Notes under the pieces: model-generated | What the model was told of the DNA's origin: nothing | The model's input: only the letters and a program-made list of their open reading frames with translations | Database searches by the model: none | Made by a program: the position numbers and the translations under genes | Shown: positions 34,953 through 43,124 of the stretch, piece after piece | How positions within the stretch are numbered: the first letter of the stretch is position 1 | Layout: the number at the start of each line of letters is the position of its first letter | Assembly: GCA_934149465.1 (NCBI GenBank) | Contig: CAKPEZ010000005.1 | Coordinates: 1-64,000 of the forward strand | DNA length: 64,000 bases | Direction: 5' to 3' | Source of the DNA: an uncultured Bacilli bacterium | GTDB lineage: Bacteria > Bacillota_I > Bacilli_A > RF39 > UBA660

Positions 34953-37900
34953 ATGAGTAAATTAAAAGAAAAAAAATATTTGTTTTTATCCTTAGCTATT
35001 GTTCTTGGTGTAACTTTAGTAATAACAGCAATAGCTAAAAATAGTTTTGCAGTAACTTATCGGTGTCCAAGTGGTTTTACACCTATTGCTGGTACTAGTG
35101 GTGCAATGTGTGAAAAAGCTGCAGATGTGGAGGAAAAAATTACTTATTCTTGCAGTGAAGGAGAATTGCAAGTAAATAGGTGTTATATAACAAAACCTGC
35201 AGAGACTAAAACAAGTACAGAAACATATTATGGTACAATAGATCATTATAAATGTTCTACTGGAAGCTTAGATGGTAGTGGGTGCTATGATTTTACTTCT
35301 AAAGAGTATTATTGTTCTTCTGGTACTTTGAGTGGTTCTTCATGTAAGCATTCGCAAAGAATGAATGTTAATTCATGTACTGGAACTTGCAGTAATACTA
35401 TAAGTGATGGCGGAACAGTAACTTGTATGTGTACTTGGAAAACGAGTGCTAGTAAGAAATGTCCAAGTGGTTATTCAGAATATGCCAATGGTTCTACTTG
35501 TAGAAAGTCTGTTGGAAGTGCTACTGCTTATTATAAGTGTGATGATGGAACTGTTTCTACTTCAAGAACTTGTACAAGAACTGTGTCAGCTAAGCAGTGT
35601 CCAAGTGGTTATACTGAAGTAAATGGAACTGGTGGTAATGTTTGTAGTAAGACAGTATCAGCTACTGAATCAATTAAATATAATTATAGTTGTAGTAGTG
35701 GTAATCTTAATGAATCAACTAAGAAATGTGAAATTGCAGCAGAGAGAATAGGGGATGAAAATAATTGTCCTATTGGTTCAGTAAAAGAAGGAAATACTTG
35801 TAGATGTACTGATTCTAATTATACATATAATAGTGCAAATAACAAATGTGAAAGAAATTTAGATGCAGATTTTAATTTTGATACTGAACGTCCTTCTAAT
35901 CCTGAATTTGTTAATTGGTGTAAAGCAAATGGAGGTTCTATTGTTACTGTAGATTCTACTAGTAATATTGTAAAATGTATAAAATCTACTAGTTATTCTA
36001 CTAATACTGAATATCCTGATACTTCTGAATTTAGACAGTGGTGTTCAAGCATCGGTGGTAGTATTAATAAAGTATCTGGTACTAATTTAGCAGTTTGTTA
36101 TTCTAACATTACTTGTGGAACAAATGCTGCTTGGAATAACGCAACTAAAAAATGCGTTTGTTTACCTGGATGGGCAGGAAATCCTACTACTGGATGTACT
36201 ACTGATATTAGTGATACTAATAAAGATTATACAGATAAAGATGGTAATTTATTATGTACAGATGGATATTCTGAAAATGCCGATGGCATTTGTGTTAAGA
36301 ACTCTGATTTCAGTGAATCTGGGGTATATTATATTAGTGGTGGTAAATGTAAGCCATATCCTGGATTTGATGGTTATTGTATTGAAAAAGGAGCCCCTTA
36401 TAATTCTAGTGGTAGTTGTACAACTTTATCTGGAAAGGATGTTTCATTGACTTGTGAACAGATTGCTACAGCTTATATAGGAGGTCAAAACTCTAGTAAA
36501 AATTATGCGGTTCAAAGTATTTTGAATGGTCGTACTTATTATACTGATAGTAATTGTACAAAAGCTATTAGTACAGCGTCTGTTAGAAGTGAAGCTGCTA
36601 ATATATGTAAGGGTCTTAACTTTGGAGATACTACCGTTAGTGCTAGTGGAGCTAATTATTTGAATAAAAATATTTTAAATAAATTTACTAATTTGGTATC
36701 TATAAATAAATCTAACATTGCTAAGGTATCTTTAGATGGTGAGACATATTCAATGAAAAAGGGCTCTACAATGTGTATTAATGATAACAGTGGTACTCTT
36801 GGTATGTTCAATGTAACAAAAAGTGGTTCTGGTGATGCTACTTATCAAATAGTTGGTAATAAATTTTGTATTACTGCTGGCCAAACAGAAGGAACAACAA
36901 CGTTTACCTTAACTAGGAGTATTATTAGTGGTTCTACTACTACAACTACTAAATATCTAGTTCCTGAAATCTGTTATAATAATAAATATCAAGATTATAT
37001 TACTAATATTAAAGAAGTAACTGATATAGATGAAGTTCCTGAATATTCAACTATCACTAAGTCCGTTAGTGTAATTGTTAGTGATGATGCTCAGGATCTT
37101 AAAGGTGGCTTTAAAATAATTAAGAAAAATAGTGAAGGTACTCCTTTAGAGGGAGTAGAATTCTTAATTGGTGAAAGTGTTAAAGATGGTCAAATAGTTA
37201 ATCCTACTACTAAAAAGACTGATTCTAATGGGGAAATATTATTAGAAGATTTACCCGCTGGTAAAACGTATTATTATCAAGAAAAATCAACATTAACTGG
37301 TTATATATTGGATGATGAAATTAGAAGTTTAAAAATTAATGCTAATGAAGTATTAGAAGTTACTTTGATTAACTATAGTCAAGAAAAAGGTGGCTTTAGA
37401 ATATTAAAAGTAGATAACTTAGGTAATCCACTTAAAAATGTTAAATTTAAAGTTGGTGAAAAATTAGATGGTACTGAAGGTGTTGACTGGAAGTATATGA
37501 CTACTGGAGAAAAGGGGATAATTACTGTTGGTGATTTAGAATTAAATAAGACATATTATTATCAAGAAGTAGAAGCCCCTAATGGGTATTATTTAGATGG
37601 TTCAGTTAAAGAAATAAAAATTAACGAGACAAAGATAGAAGAGATTCCAGTAGTAAATGAAAGATATACTAGAGATGTTATAGTACGTAAGATATCAGAA
37701 GATGAGAAACCTTTAGCAGGAGCAATTATTGAAATATATAATGCTGCTGATAATACTTTGATTGAAACTGGTATTACTGATAAAGATGGAATTATTAAGT
37801 TTACTAATTTAACTTATGGAAATTATTATGCTTTAGAGAAAGAAGCCCCTAAAGGATATGAATTGAATGCCAAAAAGCATGAATTTACAATTACTGATCT

Positions 37901-38057
37901 TACTGATTCTTTATCTATTCCAATGATTAATTATAAAATTGATAATCCACAAACTGCTGATTTACCTATTATTTTGATAATTACTTTAGGATTAATTGGT
38001 ATTGGTTATGGTATTTATAAATATCGTATGATGAAATTAAATAAAGAGCAAGCGTAA
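34953..38057 (+). CDS. Large Cys-rich, SpaA-domain adhesin with sorting signal
   Basis: A 1034-residue exported protein. Residues about 8-30 form a signal/anchor helix. Residues about 35-480 are Cys-rich, with repeated short modules of the type CPSGYxxxxxxxxC and YxCSSGxLxxSxC, reminiscent of EGF-like or growth-factor-receptor modules. A middle region is followed by three SpaA/Cna-B-like domains from about residue 710 (GGFKIIKKNSEGTPLEG, GGFRILKVDNLGNPLKN, RDVIVRKISEDEKPLAG), each with a GY motif near the end, as in pilin and adhesin stalks. The C-terminus has NPQTA, a hydrophobic helix and the KYRMMK tail, a sortase-type signal. It is probably a wall-anchored adhesin; the ligand is unknown. 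It ends in a terminator. Confidence 0.85.
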   Translation: MSKLKEKKYLFLSLAIVLGVTLVITAIAKNSFAVTYRCPSGFTPIAGTSGAMCEKAADVEEKITYSCSEGELQVNRCYITKPAETKTSTETYYGTIDHYKCSTGSLDGSGCYDFTSKEYYCSSGTLSGSSCKHSQRMNVNSCTGTCSNTISDGGTVTCMCTWKTSASKKCPSGYSEYANGSTCRKSVGSATAYYKCDDGTVSTSRTCTRTVSAKQCPSGYTEVNGTGGNVCSKTVSATESIKYNYSCSSGNLNESTKKCEIAAERIGDENNCPIGSVKEGNTCRCTDSNYTYNSANNKCERNLDADFNFDTERPSNPEFVNWCKANGGSIVTVDSTSNIVKCIKSTSYSTNTEYPDTSEFRQWCSSIGGSINKVSGTNLAVCYSNITCGTNAAWNNATKKCVCLPGWAGNPTTGCTTDISDTNKDYTDKDGNLLCTDGYSENADGICVKNSDFSESGVYYISGGKCKPYPGFDGYCIEKGAPYNSSGSCTTLSGKDVSLTCEQIATAYIGGQNSSKNYAVQSILNGRTYYTDSNCTKAISTASVRSEAANICKGLNFGDTTVSASGANYLNKNILNKFTNLVSINKSNIAKVSLDGETYSMKKGSTMCINDNSGTLGMFNVTKSGSGDATYQIVGNKFCITAGQTEGTTTFTLTRSIISGSTTTTTKYLVPEICYNNKYQDYITNIKEVTDIDEVPEYSTITKSVSVIVSDDAQDLKGGFKIIKKNSEGTPLEGVEFLIGESVKDGQIVNPTTKKTDSNGEILLEDLPAGKTYYYQEKSTLTGYILDDEIRSLKINANEVLEVTLINYSQEKGGFRILKVDNLGNPLKNVKFKVGEKLDGTEGVDWKYMTTGEKGIITVGDLELNKTYYYQEVEAPNGYYLDGSVKEIKINETKIEEIPVVNERYTRDVIVRKISEDEKPLAGAIIEIYNAADNTLIETGITDKDGIIKFTNLTYGNYYALEKEAPKGYELNAKKHEFTITDLTDSLSIPMINYKIDNPQTADLPIILIITLGLIGIGYGIYKYRMMKLNKEQA

Positions 38058-38073
38058 AGTTTGTTCTTTATTT
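38043..38073 (+). terminator. Terminator after the adhesin gene
   Basis: AAAGAGCAA (38043-38051) pairs with TTGTTCTTT (38061-38069) with one G-T pair, followed by ATTTTC. It overlaps the stop codon. Confidence 0.75.
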
Positions 38074-38125
38074 TCTTGTAAAAGTATATATTTGATGATA
38101 AAATTATAATGGAGAGTGGTTATTT

Positions 38126-39391
38126 ATGAATAAAAAAAAGGGATTTACTTTAATTGAATTATTAATGAGCATTGTTGTAATTTCTTTAATATTGGGTGCT
38201 GTTATGGTTTCTGTTCTTAGTTTAATAAATACTTCCAAAGTTAAATCGTATACTTTATTTGAAAAAAATATTTTAGAAGCTGCTAATATATATGGAAAAG
38301 AATATAGTTTAGAGATTGATTATACCGATAATGCTGAACTTGGCTTTAGGACTGCATGTCTTCCAATTCAAGTATTAATAGATAAAGGTATTACAAAGAG
38401 AACTAGCTTGGTAGATAATTATATTAAAGAAGGTAATGAAAGTGTCTTTTTAATAATTAACTCAAATGGAATTCTTTCAGCTAATATATTAAAAGGAAAA
38501 TGTGAAGACAACCAAGATATTAATCCAGTAGTTGATTTTAATTCAGATTTAGTAACTGCCAATAAAGTAAGTAAGGACTACGGAGAAAATGAAGATGATC
38601 TTCTTAAATATGTAAAAATAACTGATACTGGTGGAAGGAGCGGAAGAATATATATTTTACTTAATAATAGTGCTACTACATATATGAGTGTATCTTATGA
38701 TAGTAGTGGAACATTTGAACAAAAAGTTAATGGAGATACTATAACTAAAAATTTAAATAATGTTAAGGTAAATAAAATTATTTATAAATTAGTTCCAGAC
38801 GCTACTAATAAAGTTGTATCTAAAACTTTAGATTATGAAGTATTATCTTCAGTTCCTACTTTGGAGCTTACTAGTGATAGCTTGTCTTTTATAACTGGGG
38901 CGAATGTTAATTTATTAGATGGGGTTGTTTATGATGATCGAATTGTGTATAATAATAGACCATTAAATTTGAAAGTAGAAATTAATGGTAAGGAATCTAC
39001 TAAGACTAGTGGAACTACTACTGATCTTGGACTTGCAATAGATAATAATACAGTTACTTATACTGTTTCTAATATTTTTGAAAAAACTAATACTAAAACA
39101 AGAACATATACAATAAGAACAGCAACTGTAGTGCAGTATTCTACTGCTAATGAAGAAGAATATAGTACTCCTTCTTGTGGTAGTTGTGCTTGTGGTGCCC
39201 ATGGAGAAGTAGTTTGTGTTGGTTGTGCAGTATGTCCTTGGGATGGAGTATCTTATGATACAGATACTAGATGTGGTACTTATAGTAATTGGAGTACTAA
39301 TAAAGGAAGCGGTTCATGCTGTAGAAAGAGAACTTGTTCAATGGATTCTAATGGTAATGTATATAACTGTAGTAATTATACTAGTTGTTAA
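38126..39391 (+). CDS. Type IV prepilin-like exported protein with Cys-rich C-terminus
   Basis: The 421-residue protein begins KKKGFTLIELLMSIVVISLILG, a class 3 (type IV) prepilin leader with the cleavage G, F+1, E+5 and a hydrophobic helix. The ectodomain is beta-rich, without a named domain, and the last 70 residues hold about 14 Cys (CGSCACG, CVGCAVC, CCRKRTC). It needs a prepilin peptidase and assembly ATPase, neither seen in the window. GGAGAG RBS. The adjacent adhesin and this protein both carry dense Cys in the exported part, suggesting disulphide formation outside the cell. Confidence 0.75.
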   Translation: MNKKKGFTLIELLMSIVVISLILGAVMVSVLSLINTSKVKSYTLFEKNILEAANIYGKEYSLEIDYTDNAELGFRTACLPIQVLIDKGITKRTSLVDNYIKEGNESVFLIINSNGILSANILKGKCEDNQDINPVVDFNSDLVTANKVSKDYGENEDDLLKYVKITDTGGRSGRIYILLNNSATTYMSVSYDSSGTFEQKVNGDTITKNLNNVKVNKIIYKLVPDATNKVVSKTLDYEVLSSVPTLELTSDSLSFITGANVNLLDGVVYDDRIVYNNRPLNLKVEINGKESTKTSGTTTDLGLAIDNNTVTYTVSNIFEKTNTKTRTYTIRTATVVQYSTANEEEYSTPSCGSCACGAHGEVVCVGCAVCPWDGVSYDTDTRCGTYSNWSTNKGSGSCCRKRTCSMDSNGNVYNCSNYTSC

Positions 39392-39424
39392 AGAGCATTC
39401 TAGAAATAGATTGTTCTTTTTTTA
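39390..39424 (+). terminator. Terminator after the prepilin-like gene
   Basis: AAAGAGCA (39390-39397) pairs with TGTTCTTT (39412-39419), with inner TCTA/TAGA around GAAA, followed by T-rich sequence. Confidence 0.8.
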
Positions 39425-39463
39425 TGTATATAACATATACTGGAAATAGAAAGGAAGAGGATA

Positions 39464-40237
39464 ATGATGAGAAAAATTATACCATTTGAAAAAGAAATAG
39501 CATTTGATACTCCTATTAATGAGATTACTAGTATCTCTTTAGAGCACACACTATCTTTAGAAGATGATAATGTTATTAGTGGAGATTTTCATATTAATGG
39601 AGAGTATAAAATTAGTGAAGTAAGTACAATAAAAGAGAAGTATGATTATCATTTACCATTTTATATAGCACTTGATGCTCGTTATGATGTAAAAAATACT
39701 AAAATAGATATTGATAATTTTTATTATAAAGTTACTAATGGTAAATTAAGAGTAAATATTGATGTTTATATAGATGGACTTGTTAAAGAAGAAGCTCCTT
39801 TAGAGGAAAGATGTTATGACTTACAGGATATTCCTATTATAGAAGAAAAAAAGGAGGAGGTTAATGTTATGGATGAAGTAAAAAGTGAAGAAAAAGATTT
39901 ACCTGCTAAAGAGATAGAAGTAGAGGTAGAAAGTCCTACCACTAAAGTAGAAGTTCCTTTAGAAAAGATTGAATCATTTATTGATGAAAGGAAAAACGAT
40001 ATGGATAAAGTACTTGAAGAAATGCTTCAAAATAGTGATAAAAAGAGTTTTTTTGATAGTTTAGATGGAAATGAAACTTATTCTAGTTATTATGTTTATA
40101 TTGTAAAAGAAGAAGATAATATTGATAAGATTTTAACTAAATATAATATTAGTAAAGAAGATTTGGCATCATATAATGATATAAGTAATATTAAAGTTGG
40201 AGATAAGCTTATTATTCCAGAAGTAAAAAATGAATAA
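39464..40237 (+). CDS. spoVID: SpoVID-like spore coat morphogenetic protein (SPOCS + LysM)
   Basis: SpoVID directs encasement of the forespore by coat proteins. This 257-residue protein has an N-terminal beta-rich domain (about 1-112: PINEITSISLEHTLSLED, then SGDFHINGEY) that fits the SPOCS/DUF3794 domain, an acidic Glu/Lys-rich linker (about 115-205), and a C-terminal LysM domain (YVYIVKEEDNIDKILTKY to GDKLIIPE). It is much shorter than the B. subtilis protein (about 575), mainly in the linker. The next gene is ysxE-like and overlaps by 8 bp, which reproduces the B. subtilis spoVID-ysxE pair. AAGGAAGAGG RBS. Together with spo0A it supports sporulation. Confidence 0.75.
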   Translation: MMRKIIPFEKEIAFDTPINEITSISLEHTLSLEDDNVISGDFHINGEYKISEVSTIKEKYDYHLPFYIALDARYDVKNTKIDIDNFYYKVTNGKLRVNIDVYIDGLVKEEAPLEERCYDLQDIPIIEEKKEEVNVMDEVKSEEKDLPAKEIEVEVESPTTKVEVPLEKIESFIDERKNDMDKVLEEMLQNSDKKSFFDSLDGNETYSSYYVYIVKEEDNIDKILTKYNISKEDLASYNDISNIKVGDKLIIPEVKNE

Positions 40238-41126
40238 TGATTATCGATCTTTACTTAGAAAATATGAATTACATCCTAAAAAGGTTACGATTTATAAAAA
40301 TGCTAAAGTATTTGATACTAAGGAAGGAACATTCGTTTTTAAAAAGAGAAGACAAGATTTAACTAATACTTATTCTTATTTGCATTCTCGTTCTTTTGAT
40401 TATTTTCCTAAATTAGTAAATAAAGATGATGAGTATGATATTTATGAATATGTTAATGTAGTAGATGAGCCTTTAGAACAGAAAGCTTTAGATGTTATTA
40501 ATATTATTAGCATCCTTCATTCTAAGACAACTTTTTTTAAAGAGGTAGATTTTGATGATTATAAGTCTATTTATGAGAAGATAGTAGAAGAGTTAGAAGA
40601 TACTTTTAATTATTATAATAATTTAATGGAATATGTAGAAGGAGATATTTATATGTCTCCAGCTTCTTATTTATTAGCAAGAAATATAAGTACTTTGTAT
40701 TCTGCGTTAGAAAAAAGTAGAACAATACTTGAGAAGTGGTATGAACTTATTAAAGATAAGAAGAATATGCGAGTTGTAAATATTCATAATAATATGGATT
40801 TATCTCATTATTTAAAAGATCGAGATAAATCTTATTTTGTTAGTTGGGATAAGAGTAAGATAGATATGCCTATTATTGATCTTTATGTTTTTTATAAGAG
40901 GCATTACTTGGATTTTGACTTTATTGATTTACTTGATGTTTATGAGAGTAGATATCCTTTATTAAAAGAAGAGAAGCTTTTATTTTATGCTAAAATTTTA
41001 ATTCCTTGGAAAATTAATTTTAATGATTTAGAATATAATTTATGTATTAAAGTTCGAAATCTTTTTGATTATCTATATAAAAGTGATGAGTTAACTAAAT
41101 ATGGCAAACCAGAAACAACTAAGTAG
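40230..41126 (+). CDS. ysxE: YsxE/CotS-like spore coat protein (kinase fold)
   Basis: A 298-residue protein with the layout of the CotS/YsxE family, eukaryotic-kinase-like (APH-type) proteins of the spore coat: an N-terminal lobe with VFDTKEGTFVFKKRR and SYLHSRSFDYFPKLV, a middle VINIISILHSKTTF, and a C-terminal lobe with VNIHNNMDLSHYLKD and SWDKSKIDMPIIDLYVFYKRHY, where the usual HGD-type catalytic loop reads HNN and the metal Asp may be WDKSKID. The active residues are degenerate, so catalysis is doubtful. It overlaps the spoVID-like gene, matching known synteny. Confidence 0.7.
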   Translation: MNNDYRSLLRKYELHPKKVTIYKNAKVFDTKEGTFVFKKRRQDLTNTYSYLHSRSFDYFPKLVNKDDEYDIYEYVNVVDEPLEQKALDVINIISILHSKTTFFKEVDFDDYKSIYEKIVEELEDTFNYYNNLMEYVEGDIYMSPASYLLARNISTLYSALEKSRTILEKWYELIKDKKNMRVVNIHNNMDLSHYLKDRDKSYFVSWDKSKIDMPIIDLYVFYKRHYLDFDFIDLLDVYESRYPLLKEEKLLFYAKILIPWKINFNDLEYNLCIKVRNLFDYLYKSDELTKYGKPETTK

Positions 41127-41288
41127 GGCACAGTATTCAATAAGTAAGATAAAAACGTTTATTCTAAGAGGAAGGAAGATTAATATTATTATTTGATAGA
41201 AGATAACTGTTGCTAGAATGAATGAGAGGATTAGACAAAGAAGACGTAATCCAGTACATGTAGAAGCAAAATTAAAAAATCTATTCAT
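41091..41288 (-). CDS. Small membrane protein of unknown function
   Basis: A 65-residue protein with two hydrophobic segments (about 17-40 and 44-63). The ATG at 41286-41288 has a TAGGTG RBS 6 bases upstream on the minus strand. Its 3' end overlaps the ysxE-like gene on the opposite strand by 36 bp. No family is recognised. It may be real, because the strand and RBS agree and no plus-strand gene occupies 41127-41379. Confidence 0.4.
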   Translation of the reverse strand: MNRFFNFASTCTGLRLLCLILSFILATVIFYQIIILIFLPLRINVFILLIEYCALLSCFWFAIFS

Positions 41289-41379
41289 GATATTCACCTA
41301 GTATAGGTTATGTTTTTTTAAGAAAAGTGTTATAATTAATTATATTGATTATTTTGTTCTAATTTTGTTTAAAAACTGC

Positions 41380-41408
41380 TTGACAAAAGGGAAATAATCT
41401 TATATACT
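41380..41408 (+). promoter_or_regulatory. Promoter of the infC-rpmI-rplT operon
   Basis: TTGACA (41380-41385) and TATACT (41403-41408) with 17 bp between, near-consensus. Confidence 0.9.
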
Positions 41409-41414
41409 ACATTA

Positions 41415-41545
41415 AGAAACGGAAAGAAGATGTGTTGATCTCACCTGAATACCTTTTTATGGTGTTGGGTTAAAAAGCCACTTACGAATTGGTATAAGTG
41501 TTTTTTAGGTGAATACATATTCTTTATGTATTCATTTTTGTTTAC
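41415..41545 (+). promoter_or_regulatory. L20-type leader / attenuator upstream of infC
   Basis: The 130-base leader resembles the L20-binding infC leader of Bacillota. It contains CTCACCTGAATACC followed by a terminator hairpin, CACTTA (41479-41484) with TAAGTG (41495-41500) and T6. AGGTGAATAC at 41507 can pair alternatively with the CACCT segment. A second hairpin pairs GAATACAT (41511-41518) with ATGTATTC (41526-41533) before a T-run. The design fits repression by L20 binding that favours termination. Confidence 0.7.
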
Positions 41546-41558
41546 GGAGGTGTTAGAT

Positions 41559-42080
41559 ATCGCAAGTAATTTTGAAAATCCTATAAATGAACAAATTAGA
41601 TATAGGGAAATGATGGTAATTGGTCCTAGTGGTGAACAACTTGGAGTAAAGAAGAAAGAAGATGCATTAACTTTAGCTGGTTATGCTGGTTTTGATCTTG
41701 TTTTGATGAGTGATTCAACTACACCAGTTGTTTGTAAGATAATGGATTATAGTAAATTCCGCTATGAGAAGAAAAAGAAGAGCAAGGAAGCTCAAAAACG
41801 TCAACGTGAAGCTAATGTTGAAGTTAAGGAATTTAGACTATCAGTAGCGATAGATGTTCATGATTTTAATACTAAAGTAATTAATTCTCGTAAGTATTTA
41901 GAAAAGGGTAATAAAGTTAAAGGTAGTATTAGATTTAAGGGAAGACAAATTGCTCATCCTGAATTAGGTAAAGAAGTTCTTTTGAAGTATGCAAATGCTT
42001 TGAGTGATGTTTCTGAAATAGAACAACAACCTAAATTAGATGGAAAGAGTATGACGATAGGACTAATGCCTAAGAAGTAA
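41559..42080 (+). CDS. infC: Translation initiation factor IF-3, ATC start
   Basis: IF-3 discriminates against non-canonical starts and splits ribosomes. The protein (173 residues) has ENPINEQIRYREMMVIGPSGEQLG at the N-domain, the linker KKKKSKEAQKRQRE and the C-domain VKEFRLSVAIDVHDF and GRQIAHPELG. The expected start is ATC at 41559, 6 bases after GGAGGTG at 41546-41552. The only upstream ATG, at 41526, lies within a leader hairpin without an RBS. Non-AUG starts (ATT, ATC, ATA) are a known self-regulation device of infC. Confidence 0.93.
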   Translation: MASNFENPINEQIRYREMMVIGPSGEQLGVKKKEDALTLAGYAGFDLVLMSDSTTPVVCKIMDYSKFRYEKKKKSKEAQKRQREANVEVKEFRLSVAIDVHDFNTKVINSRKYLEKGNKVKGSIRFKGRQIAHPELGKEVLLKYANALSDVSEIEQQPKLDGKSMTIGLMPKK

Positions 42081-42094
42081 TAGGAGGAATAGTT

Positions 42095-42298
42095 ATGGCA
42101 AAAGTAAAGAAAAATAAAATGAAAACTCATAAAGGGACTAAGAAAGTTCTAAATATTAGAAATAGTGGTTCAATCACTATTGGTCATCCAGGTTCAAGAC
42201 ATAATACTGGTAAGAAAAATGCTAAGGCAAATCGTGAAAAGAGAACAAGTAGTACTTTAAATAATTCTGATTTTAAAAGAATTAAGAGTATTATATAG
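42095..42298 (+). CDS. rpmI: 50S ribosomal protein L35
   Basis: A 67-residue basic protein with KMKTHKGTKKVLNIRNSG and RHNTGKKNAKANREKR, the L35 pattern. TAGGAGGA RBS. It lies between infC and rplT as expected. Confidence 0.95.
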   Translation: MAKVKKNKMKTHKGTKKVLNIRNSGSITIGHPGSRHNTGKKNAKANREKRTSSTLNNSDFKRIKSII

Positions 42299-42318
42299 TG
42301 TAGAAGGAGGAAGAAGTC

Positions 42319-42831
42319 ATGCCAAGAGTTAAAGGTGGTACGGTTGCTCGTGCTCGTAGAAAGAAAGTTTTAAAACAAGCAGAAGGTTATTTTGGTAGTA
42401 AGCATCGTCTTTATAAGACTGCTCATGAACAAGTTATGCATTCTGGTCAATATGCTTTTAGAGATAGAAGACAAAATAAGAGAAATTTCCGTAAATTATG
42501 GATTGTTAGAATTAATGCTGGTTGTCGTGAAAATGAAATTAGCTATTCTAAGTTTATAAGTGGATTAAATAAAGCTGGTATTATTGTTAACCGTAAGATG
42601 TTAAGTGAGATTGCTATTGATAATCCACAAGGATTTACTGAGTTAGTTAATATTGCTAAGGATGCTTTAAATGGTAAAGCTTATAAACCAGCTTCAGAAA
42701 AAAAAGAAGAAGTAAAGGTTGAAAAGGAAGTTAAGGCTCCTAAGAAAGCAGCTTCTAAAGAAAAAGATGATACTAAGAAGTCTGCTACTAAGACAGTAAA
42801 GAAAACAGCTACTAAAAAAGAAAGTAAATAA
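42319..42831 (+). CDS. rplT: 50S ribosomal protein L20 with basic C-terminal extension
   Basis: L20 is an early 50S assembly protein and the likely repressor of its own operon through the leader at 41415. Residues 1-118 are typical: [28 protein letters not shown] and [15 protein letters not shown]. It then continues for about 50 residues rich in Lys, Glu and Ala, ending [14 protein letters not shown], giving 170 residues against a usual 117-120. The tail has no domain and may bind RNA. Confidence 0.95.
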   Translation: MPRVKGGTVARARRKKVLKQAEGYFGSKHRLYKTAHEQVMHSGQYAFRDRRQNKRNFRKLWIVRINAGCRENEISYSKFISGLNKAGIIVNRKMLSEIAIDNPQGFTELVNIAKDALNGKAYKPASEKKEEVKVEKEVKAPKKAASKEKDDTKKSATKTVKKTATKKESK

Positions 42832-42832
42832 C

Positions 42833-43097
42833 TATGACGAAGAGAAGTATTTCTTATAATGTTACTAATAGGAAGTCAAGGATATTGGAAGCTTGATAAG
42901 GAAAAAAGAAAGAATAACACTTCATCAGTTGCTTAGTCAAAAGCATTTTTGTGATTAGATTAAGCCGTTTGTAAAACGTTACCATTTACAGAGTTTGATT
43001 GAACTCTTAAAAGTGATTATAGTATTTCTATAATAAATTGGGTGGTACCGCGGAATAACCAGTTTTCGTCCCTGTTTGGGATTGAGACTGGTTTTTT
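42833..43097 (+). promoter_or_regulatory. T-box riboswitch, probably tRNA-Asn specific
   Basis: The T-box core GGGTGGTACCGCGG is at 43040-43053. Stem I can form between GACGAAG near 42836 and CTTCATC near 42921, with AAC at 42916-42918 in the specifier position, an Asn codon. The terminator pairs AACCAGT (43057-43063) with ACTGGTT (43087-43093), followed by T7. Uncharged tRNA-Asn would favour antitermination of the asparagine synthetase gene. It begins right at the rplT stop codon with no terminator in between. Confidence 0.9.
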
Positions 43098-43124
43098 TAT
43101 TTATTATAGAAAGAGGGAATAATT

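Noticed and set aside
36115..36450. 111-codon ORF in another frame of the adhesin gene
   Set aside because: Out of frame inside a well-supported coding sequence; its hydrophobic look comes from a T-rich shifted frame.
42855..42860. TATAAT as the asnB promoter
   Set aside because: It lies inside stem I of the T-box, so a transcript from here would lack part of the riboswitch.
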